Shown piece by piece: positions 57,701 to 64,000 of a stretch of 64,000 nucleotides of DNA. Position 1 is the stretch's first letter; every line of letters begins with the position of its first letter. The stretch lies in assembly GCA_910591455.2 (NCBI GenBank), contig OU342806.1, positions 21,208,535 to 21,272,534 of the forward strand, given 5' to 3'. Origin of the DNA: Pholis gunnellus. Taxonomy: Eukaryota > Chordata > Actinopteri > Perciformes > Pholidae. The translations under genes and the position numbers were made by a program. Under the pieces are notes generated by a model. It was not told the origin of the DNA. It worked only from the letters and a program-made list of their open reading frames with translations, and did not search any database.

Positions 57701-60227
57701 TATTTGTTTGTTTTTTAAAAGTGAAAGTTAATAATTCCTTTGTCTTTTGTTGACCTAGTTTCATTTTAGGAAAAAACAAAATCGTTAATCGGATGTAATG
57801 TGAACTAATCTGTGACTGTATTTTCAGGCCCCAATAACAAATCATCATGTCTCAACTCGTGTAAAAAGTGAACATGCACGAAGCAAAACTCACGGCTTTT
57901 CTTAAGGATTTCCAGCACTTGAATCAAGACCTCAGGTTGTGTCATCTGAACGGAGGAAAGGAATGAGAGAATCATCAACTATCAGACCAAATGTCACTGC
58001 TGATTTATAACGTCATTATTGAAAATACAACACCATATTTCTTTATATAGCAAGAGCCGACTTACTGAGGCAGGGTGGGTGACATCGATGTTGATATCAC
58101 TCGTTTTGAAGGCAAATCGGGTAAGACATGAGCCATAGAGACGGAGAGCACAAGCTGGAAAACCAAAGAAAAGATATTGGAAATATTGGATTAATAAAGA
58201 CATATAAATACAGAATAAACTGGGCACTGAGGACCAGCAAAGTCAAATTTTCATAGGACATATGATCACGGCATACAACCTGAAAGGTGCCTCTTAATGA
58301 TCTCTTCCATCCTGATGACCACGGCTTTCCGAACCTCAAAGTCCTCCTCTGAGATCCCGTGCTGCCTCACTGTATCCAGGACGGCCGTGTCCACAGCCTT
58401 CAGCTGGGCAGCAGAGGCGGGCGGCAGGGCCCGCAGCTCATTCTCCTCCTGTTTCTCCTGAAACACCAGAACCAGAGTATGTTAAACACTTCATTCTAAA
58501 GGCTTACTTTGTGCCAATTCAGAAGAATTGCATTACTCAAGCAAGTCCTGGAATGAGTGACGATACGAACTTAAAAGTTCCCGTACCATTATGTTCTTCT
58601 TGTGTCTCTTCTCCTTGATGTGTTTGTGGGCTCCTTGAATGTTCTCAATGTGCACAGAACAGAGCTTGCATAAGTATTGATAGTTTGGGTACTCGGGGGA
58701 CTGCTGTGAAATCAGGGAGAGAAGCAAAAGCAATCAGTTCATGCATGTTCTGTCGCAGTTTTTCCAGCTGGAAATTTGGGGATCACATGATCACAATCAC
58801 AAATCCCTACCTGCGCGTACTAGTTGGAGATAAAAAACAAGCAAATCACAAGCACAGGGAAAAAAAAAAGCTGGTGATGATTCCATGGGACAAAGTGAAA
58901 GAATGGCCAGGCTGGGTTTTCATTATTATCCGTATTTATCAAAATAAGTCAAACTTCTCCAGTGCATCAGCCTTTTTTTTGTCTTAACACAAAAACAGCT
59001 GTGCAAGAACTGTGGCTCAGTCAACATAAGTAGTAGCTCTTGTGTGCAGTTATTTTCCATCCAAAAATATTTTAGCTGTAATTAAGTAAGTTAAGTTCTG
59101 GGCTACGCTTATATAATGAACTCTATGAAAGTTTAAACATCCCCTGTTTTTATGACATGTAAAAATACGCTGCTGGGAATAATAACAGTTAAATTACCTC
59201 GCTTGAATTCTTAAAATTAAAAAATACACATCTTCTTTGTCATTGAAAAACACAGAAAGTATGAATTTACAATAAGAGGGTCATTATGTTTGAAGACTTC
59301 ATAGTGTATTTGGACTTCGAGCAGTTGTTTAATTTAGATTTTATGACGAATACATGTCTATGATCAAGGAAACAGATGAAGGATAAATAACTATCTTTAT
59401 CCGTTGAGCTATTTATCAATCTATCAAGCTATCTATTGCAGATGTATACTGGCTGAACCCATAATGCAGCAGCTGAGATTAGCTGAACCATACATTTATT
59501 GTATAACAGGCATGACTGGATTTGTTGCCTTACTTTCAACAGTCGGTGGATGTAGTCTCTGTAGAGGCGCTCCTCTGCCTGTCGGAGGCCCAGCTGTTGC
59601 TCTGTCAGCGGCCCATCCTCCAGGGTGGGCCTCACCTCTTTAATAGACCGATGCATCAATGACGTTGCTTTCACCCCTACAAGCAACAACGACAAAGCAG
59701 TTACATACAAAGATACATTTTGGTGGAGAGACATCTCAGGAAAAACATCGCCCAAACTCACCATGGGACTTTTCTTTTGCTTGAACTACAATGGGGCTAC
59801 AATGGAGCTCTGTGAGGCCTTTCTCAGGTGTACCAGGCACTACAGGAGAGCAGGTCTCTCTGTTTGCCGAGGGGCTGCTGTCCGCAGAAACAGACACCCT
59901 GGTGTCGGGATCCTGTGCCACCAACTTCTGTTGTGAGCTTGCCACCTTTCCTGTCCCCCTCTCCCCAGAACTCGTTCTTCCAGTCAGTCGAGTGAGCCTG
60001 GAGGGCCGCCCTCTTCTCTTGTCCTGGGGGATGTCTGTGAAAGTCTTGCCTGGCCCGCGGCTTCCTTGACTGACTATATTATGTTCATCCTTTGCAGTGG
60101 TGAGGTTTTCTTTGCTGCGGGTTGCAGACTTGGTACCCTCTCTCTGCACAGGAGCCTCTTTATTGGACTTCTCACTGGACAAAGCTTTGGGCCCTCTGGG
60201 TTTGACTGGACTTTTGGACTCATCCAT
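43442..60227 (-). CDS. tut4: Terminal uridylyltransferase 4 (TUT4/ZCCHC11), complete, 29 coding exons
   Basis: Tut4 adds uridines to RNA 3' ends in the cytoplasm. It mono- or oligo-uridylates pre-let-7 (with Lin28 for oligo-uridylation) and mRNAs with short poly(A) tails, marking them for decay. The 29 coding exons read here give 4536 bases, exactly 1512 codons including the stop, so 1511 residues (human TUT4 is about 1640). Domain order is that of TUT4/TUT7: disordered N terminus, C2H2 finger (215-237), inactive nucleotidyltransferase plus PAP-associated module (about 243-600), acidic linker, CCHC finger (755-768), active nucleotidyltransferase (about 800-1086), then two CCHC fingers (1135-1148, 1177-1190) and a Pro/Gln-rich tail. 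The tail segment NLNDPSIIFAQPA and the gpx7 neighbour identify tut4 rather than tut7. The start MDESKS is the first ATG of exon 2 and matches MEESK of human TUT4. Confidence 0.95.
45847..47100 (-). CDS. tut4: tut4 exons 25-26: two C-terminal CCHC zinc knuckles
   Basis: Exon 25 (47,100-46,985) encodes CRICGKIGHYMKDC (C1135, C1138, H1143, C1148). Exon 26 (46,001-45,847) encodes CFQCGDMGHVRRDC (C1177, C1180, H1185, C1190) after a Lys/Glu-rich linker. The human linker between the knuckles is longer, with repeated RD motifs that are absent here. Confidence 0.93.
46929..46949. repeat. Poly-A run
   Basis: About 21 A residues on the plus strand, transcribed as poly-U about 35 bases after the tut4 exon 25 donor. 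Confidence 0.9.
47198..47905 (-). CDS. tut4: tut4 exons 22-24: second PAP-associated domain
   Basis: Exons are 47,905-47,728, 47,514-47,467 and 47,280-47,198. SVGELWLGLLRFYTEEFDF is the PAP-associated motif. It is followed by EKQWTSKCIAIE, DPFDLNHNLGAGVSRK and MTNFIMKAFINGRKLFGTPF, all nearly identical to human TUT4. A SINE sits in the intron between exons 22 and 23. Confidence 0.94.
47556..47665 (+). mobile_element. tRNA-derived SINE fragment in a tut4 intron
   Basis: The head has box A-like TGGCCAAATGG (47,568-47,578) and box B-like ACGTTCGATTC (47,611-47,621), correctly spaced. It continues with tttattgcatatcatacccc, like the body of a common percomorph SINE. It is antisense to tut4 and lacks a clear tail. 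Confidence 0.7.
48090..51260 (-). CDS. tut4: tut4 exons 15-21: catalytic nucleotidyltransferase domain
   Basis: Exons are 51,260-51,174, 50,702-50,599, 50,479-50,422, 50,323-50,220, 50,126-50,037, 48,388-48,275 and 48,167-48,090. LFGSSKNGFGFRDSDLDI contains the G-S motif and the metal-binding Asp pair D849 and D851. The third carboxylate is D910 in LEGDISLYN. All three residues of the polymerase-beta-type active site are intact, so the enzyme is predicted active. RGSLSSYAYILMVLYFLQQ starts the central domain that holds the UTP-selecting pocket. The exon 20 donor is GAG|GTACCG, a weaker match than the others. Confidence 0.94.
48950..49316. mobile_element. Non-autonomous Tc1/mariner-type element with 35-bp inverted ends
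   Basis: The two ends are perfect inverted repeats of 35 bases starting CAGGACTGTCTCAGAAAATT. The element is flanked on both sides by TA, the Tc1/mariner target-site duplication. Length is about 367 bases with no coding capacity, so it is a MITE mobilised in trans. It lies in the long intron between tut4 exons 19 and 20. Confidence 0.85.
50938..50986. repeat. Nested inverted repeat in a tut4 intron
   Basis: AAGGCCTTCCAG (50,938-50,949) pairs perfectly with CTGGAAGGCCTT (50,975-50,986). A second stem, AAGAC (952-956) with GTCTT (962-966), lies inside. Function unknown; the hairpin is shorter than a typical pre-miRNA. Confidence 0.8.
51797..51947 (-). CDS. tut4: tut4 exon 14: first CCHC zinc knuckle
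   Basis: CSMCKRDGHLKDEC gives the C-x2-C-x4-H-x4-C pattern (C755, C758, H763, C768), followed by PEDFKKIELKPLPPM, almost identical to human TUT4. CCHC knuckles in TUT4/7 contact RNA substrates. The exon ends in phase 1 before GTATGT. Confidence 0.93.
52501..53643 (-). CDS. tut4: tut4 exons 11-13: first PAP-associated domain and acidic linker
   Basis: Exons are 53,643-53,461, 53,301-53,127 and 53,027-52,501. Exon 12 gives SLGQLWLELLRFYTLEF, the PAP-associated signature. Exon 13 continues DPFALKRNVARSLNSQ and ACPQ, then a linker rich in Glu, Asp and Ser. It includes ten consecutive Glu codons near 52,605-52,640, mostly GAG/GAA, and ends in YVFDKMIFTSGK before the CCHC finger. The linker sequence is poorly conserved with human outside its ends. 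Confidence 0.92.
55409..58457 (-). CDS. tut4: tut4 exons 5-10: inactive nucleotidyltransferase module
   Basis: Exons are 58,457-58,280, 58,154-58,066, 57,945-57,894, 57,242-57,173, 56,130-56,004 and 55,528-55,409, with phases consistent throughout. The nucleotidyltransferase motif reads YGSCLTRFAFKTSDINIDV. Aligned with the active copy (FRDSDLDI), the second Asp of D-x-D is Asn. The position of the third catalytic Asp is Lys (MCKVS versus EGDIS). The module therefore cannot catalyse transfer, as known for TUT4/7, and serves protein and RNA binding. Exon 10 carries the conserved GGVPSYSLALMVIFFLQQ. Confidence 0.92.
58587..58703 (-). CDS. tut4: tut4 exon 4: C2H2 zinc finger
   Basis: Encodes YLCKLCSVHIENIQGAHKHI followed by KEKRH, a matrin-type C2H2 finger with C215, C218, H231 and H237 as likely ligands. 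In TUT4/7 this finger with the following inactive module forms the Lin28-interacting part. The acceptor is a tandem CAGCAG, so the exon can start with or without one Gln codon. Confidence 0.92.
59534..60227 (-). CDS. tut4: tut4 exons 2-3: disordered N terminus
   Basis: Exon 2 coding part is 60,227-59,762 and exon 3 is 59,676-59,534, joined in phase 1. The first 155 residues are rich in Ser, Lys, Pro and Thr, with low complexity and no fold expected. This is much shorter than the human N-terminal region. Exon 3 ends in LTEQQLGLRQAEERLYRDYI, the conserved helix before the zinc finger (human LTPEQRLGLKQAEERL). Confidence 0.9.
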
Positions 60228-61525
60228 CCCTGTCCTGCTGTTCTTGTCCCTGGTGGAGTCAACACCACGCTGAGGATGAGCAGGTAGGCAGGCCACCTAA
60301 AGCCTAGGAAATAAGAAGAGAGGAAATCATAGCAATCAGTCTAACTACAAGATTACACCACATTGTGATAGCCTGCTGTGTCTCTTGTTTTACCAGTTCA
60401 GGTGAAGCTAACTGATCCAACACAGAATCTACAAAGAGGAGGCTACATTCTTCAACAGTCACATGAGGTTTGACAACATATGGCTATGGTCAACTAAAAA
60501 GTGATTTGTTCTAAGTGCAAAAAAAATAAAATTATTTTGACTCACATGGTGTGGTAAAATAAATAAAACAAGGTAAAGATGACAAGAAGTGTTGGTGTTT
60601 TCAATCGTGAAGCCACGATAGAAAAGTCTTTCTACCTTTTGTATGTTAACTTTAAAGTTGTGCGACTTCATTTTTATGGGAATTCATTCCTTTTCTTGTA
60701 TAAAAAAAAAACATGGAAGAGTGTCATTGAAACAACATTATCAAGTGCATGTGTCCAAAAAAAAAGTCTACCAAATCATTCCAAAATATCTCAGTGTGAA
60801 TTCACGTACAGAAGCAGTGGGGTGATTTCCTGGAGCAATCCACACACAAAAAATAAATCTGAGGAGTACATTTCTAACATGACACAATTCTACATCGTAT
60901 CCTAAACTAAATTAGTTTTATAACTTCAGTCCCTACAACTTTGTTTATTCAGATTACTGATACAACATGTAAATCAACTGATACATTATTGTGTTATGAT
61001 AGAGATTGAGTGGTAAAGAGTGATTCCGTATGCCCTTGTGATTAATCTGGGGCGCATATTAGGTTGCAGTTACACGTCGCATACGTGACTGGTTGGCCTG
61101 ACTTTTGTTTCAGGTAACGTTACTGTTGGTTCAGGGGAAACGAAACTGATGCGGAAACAGACTGAGACGCAACACTGGGACTATTTTAGCTCCAATTCCA
61201 AATCAGAAATGAAAAGAGGGGGCACCTCCCGCTCGCATATATTATTGACAAAGTAAATGCACACCATTAAAACCAAAAGGTGTCACCTGTGTTATGGGAA
61301 TGATTCACGTTGACTTCCTGGAAGCTCTTTGCTTAGCCGACTTTCCTATTTAGCGATCTTCGTAGGCTAACTAACGTTAGCTGCTGTGCCCCCGGGTCGT
61401 CCGTCTGAGCTAGCTAACGGGAAATAAATAACATTGGCACCCAATTGGCATACAGCAGCAAGTCATTAAAAACAGAAAATAACGACTTCGACCAGAACAA
61501 CACAGAAGAGCGCATACAAACTTAC

Positions 61526-61660
61526 TTTCGGGCTCTTAAGGTTGATTTCGGATTATTGTTTAGCTGTCTCCATAGTGTTGTTTTACATCATATTTTTCAA
61601 ATCCCACGGCCCTGGTCAAAACAGCAACCATTGACGCCATGTTAATACATTACCCCGCTG
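61526..61660 (-). other. tut4: tut4 exon 1, non-coding leader (5' end not defined)
   Basis: A consensus donor, AAA|GTAAGT, lies at 61,526/61,525, joining to the exon 2 acceptor (TTTCCTAG before 60,303). Exon 2 then carries 76 non-coding bases before the start codon. The exon holds a 26-codon upstream ORF (61,640-61,560) and a YY1-like CGCCATGTT on the plus strand. Just upstream, CCCACAATGCA resembles part of the ZNF143/SBS promoter element. The region around 61.3-61.75 kb is CpG-rich and suits a housekeeping promoter. Confidence 0.6.
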
Positions 61661-63173
61661 CATTGTGGGAGTGTCAGTGATGATGAAGAGGGGCGTGAAG
61701 CGTGCTGCGTTCAAATACCGCTCGGAAACGCTTTACTGTAACTGCACTGCAAGCATTAACTTTCTTTCCTCAAAAAAAATAAATCGACAAAAGTAGCCTA
61801 CAGGCACACAATATAAAAATCCACAATATTTACAGATACATTGGACGAGTGGGTACATTTGTTTTAATGTTTTTCGAGTAGTATGACTATGAATAAGCCT
61901 TGATCGGAAAATCTTGTTATCCTCCTTGTAGTCTATTTCTTCTTTAATTTTTGTTTGTTTGTCTAAAAAGCCAAATACAATACACAATGAAAAATGTCTG
62001 TCCTTACTTGGAGTAAAATTCATACATATAGTGTGAATGTTACTCCCATGGGGAAATTAAGGCCACTCAGAATGTCTTGAATCAGAGATGTCATCTCTTT
62101 TCTCTTCAGAAACACGTTAAAGCACTACTCCAAAGATATCATGTAAACTTGAATGATTGGAAATGTAACAGAGTTGTTGTATCTTTCACCCTTTCCATTT
62201 CCATGATATTGATTTATCTAACAAATAATAGCTAGTCCTTTTACTCTGTACACAAAGATAGACACAGCTAGTTGTAAAAAGTTCACCCATTTAGATACTC
62301 TTTTTCGACATATATATATTTTTTAATCGGCATACTTGATAGTGCAATACAATAAAAACATGTATGAGCCCTCTTGAGGTTATTTATTTTTGTATTCATT
62401 TGTTTTGGCATACAGTGTATGGCTGTATAACCAAAAACAAATTTAGCACAGGTTATAATATATTCCTGCAGTCTCAAGTCTAGTTATCTCCTGATTTACG
62501 AATGTGACAAATTCCAACACAAATGAGACCCATTGTGAACACTGCTCTTACGGAAGAACACGTCTGTCTGTGATTGATATAGAGTTTAGATCATGTTCTG
62601 TATTTTCGGCTTGTGTTCATTTGTTTTCCTTCAGAAAAAAGTTGCCCATGTTATTTTGTCTTATAATTTTAACAAAATGTGCAAGAAACAAGAAATCAAA
62701 ATAAAAAAAAACAATGTGTAGTGCATACTTTATTTGCAGCACTTGGGTTAGTCAAAATCTAAATCTCACTTTACCATTTTATGATTTTTGATTTAACATT
62801 TTGGAATTATGTAGTGGTAGTTTACTTTTCAAAGTTCAATCAGATTACATGTTCATTGTGAGGCTACATCAGTGTAGACACATTCTAAATTGTGGTATAC
62901 ATAAAGCATGACATAAAACAGCATAATTTACATTTTTTGCTTATTATGACAACAACAAAAAAATCATTATTTTGAGTTTTGACACTACAACCAGACTGCA
63001 AACTATGGCTGCAAGACAAATTCGTCAACACGGCTTTTATTTTGTAATTTATGTCCGGAAGATCCTGGAAGTGTTGTCCTCCCCATCTGTAGCTTCACAG
63101 GCCGAACCAAGAAGAGCCGTATAGGACTTCGAAGAAGTTTCCTCTCTGTTGCGTTGGCAGTTTGACTGTAAAG
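61661..63173. promoter_or_regulatory. Divergent intergenic region between tut4 and gpx7
   Basis: About 1.5 kb separate the tut4 first exon from the gpx7 start codon. The tut4-proximal end is CpG-richer, the middle is AT-rich with no recognised feature, and an ETS-like CCGGAAGAT lies at about 63,055-63,063, upstream of gpx7. No CpG-rich promoter spans the whole gap, so two separate promoters are more likely than one shared promoter. Confidence 0.45.
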
Positions 63174-63305
63174 ATGCTTCCAGGAGCCCTCACTGTGTTG
63201 CTGACTCTATTCAGCCTCATTGAGACCAAACAGAAAGACTTTTATACTTTTAAAGTTGTGAACATCAGGGGGAAGTTAGTGTCCCTGGAAAAATACCGGG
63301 GTTCG
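63174..63305 (+). CDS. gpx7: Glutathione peroxidase 7, exon 1 (gene continues beyond the right edge)
   Basis: Gpx7 is an ER-lumen peroxidase of the cysteine (not selenocysteine) type that passes oxidising equivalents from H2O2 to protein disulfide isomerase. Exon 1 gives 44 residues. MLPGALTVLLTLFSLIETKQ is a signal peptide. It is followed by DFYTFKVVNIRGKLVSLEKY and RGS, nearly identical to the human GPX7 start of the mature domain (DFYDFKAVNIRGKLVSLEKYRGS). The donor is TCG|GTAAGT, phase 0. The exon with the peroxidatic Cys and the C-terminal ER-retention signal are outside the window. GPX8 is excluded because it has a membrane anchor and a different motif (FYAFEVKDAKGR). Confidence 0.92.
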
Positions 63306-64000
63306 GTAAGTTTGAGGTAACATTACACATACAGTATATCGGTGATGTTAGAGTCTCACTGTAACCGGTCTCTCTGCATGTCAACCGGTGGCATGAATGA
63401 ATTTTGCATGGAAATGTGTATTTCTAATTTCTCCCACTTAGCATTGTGTTAGTAGACGTAACTAACACAGTAGTGCAGCGGATCAGTTTGACTGCTCTAG
63501 CCTGCTCGGGATGTCCCATCATGTAGCCCCGCTAGCATACGTGGCAAGAGGCCTGCAGAGCCCCTGCAGCTGCAGGAGCTTCATAGAGTTTTCATTCAAA
63601 GCAGGTAGACTAGATTCGCCTTTATCCGTCTATAATGAGTTGATACAATGTAACCTGTATGCACTTCAGATTGTATTGAAGTTCGTCTGGGTTAATAAAT
63701 GAGACTGAACATAAGGCATTTTATTTGTAGGTTTGTTCTTAATAATTGCTTTATTTGTTGTTTATTGCAATTAGTCAATCAGGCTTTGTTCAACACAGTT
63801 CATGTCAAAAGACACCACATGACAGCGACAGTAGAACAGAATAATGTATCGGCTGCATAGTATTTGTATCACTGTAGTAGGAAAATTCAATACATTCTAT
63901 TTTTTTATTTTTAATATAATCTTTAAATTGTTCGCTTAAACAGAACTTTAAAGGATACTCCCTTAAACACAGTAAAACAAATATAAAGTATGTATCCTCC
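63306..64000 (+). other. gpx7: gpx7 intron 1 (partial)
   Basis: No sequence encoding the expected next segment (VSLVVNVAS-C-F type) appears before the window ends. Nothing else recognised. Confidence 0.6.

Noticed and set aside
60228..60296. Longer tut4 N terminus starting MACLPAHPQ
   Set aside because: The first codon is GTG, and these bases are 5' UTR after the exon 2 acceptor. The ATG at 60,227 matches the known protein start.

Overview
This is a vertebrate chromosomal window, almost certainly from a percomorph teleost. The evidence is long introns with GT-AG splice sites, abundant (CA)n/(TG)n microsatellites, tRNA-derived SINEs with an L2-type tail, a Tc1-like transposon remnant with typical fish termini, and protein fragments that read clearly as vertebrate genes. 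There is no prokaryotic content: no operons, CRISPR arrays or phage genes.

Layout. (1) About 1-5.4 kb, minus strand: the first two coding exons of a rhophilin gene (Rho effector, closest by eye to rhpn1). The gene runs off the left edge. Its promoter region near 5.8-6.0 kb has three evenly spaced CCAAT boxes and an RFX-type X-box. (2) About 12.1-17.8 kb, minus strand: a two-exon gene for a 206-residue single-pass membrane protein that I cannot name. (3) About 17.8-43.4 kb: a gene-poor interval of about 25 kb holding old repeats, with several complex, repeat-free blocks that look like conserved non-coding regulatory elements. (4) 43.4-61.7 kb, minus strand: a complete tut4 (zcchc11) gene. I reconstructed 29 coding exons, all phase-consistent, giving a predicted protein of 1511 residues, plus one non-coding first exon. 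(5) 63.17 kb to the right end, plus strand: exon 1 of gpx7, divergent from tut4.

The genes do not form one pathway. Tut4 is a cytoplasmic RNA terminal uridylyltransferase, Gpx7 an ER-lumen peroxidase, and rhophilin a RhoA effector. The tut4-gpx7 head-to-head arrangement matches human 1p32.3. Linkage to a rhophilin gene differs from human, where RHPN1 is on 8q24.3 and RHPN2 on 19q13.

I did not find a convincing new biological system. The most interesting items are the unnamed membrane protein and its putative regulatory desert, dinucleotide repeats placed directly behind the first 5' splice sites of two genes, a degenerate tandem array split by a Tc1 insertion, a terminal-inverted-repeat element inside a tut4 intron, and a strong-context upstream ORF in the tut4 leader. 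All exon boundaries were read by hand from splice consensus, phase and homology, without alignment software.
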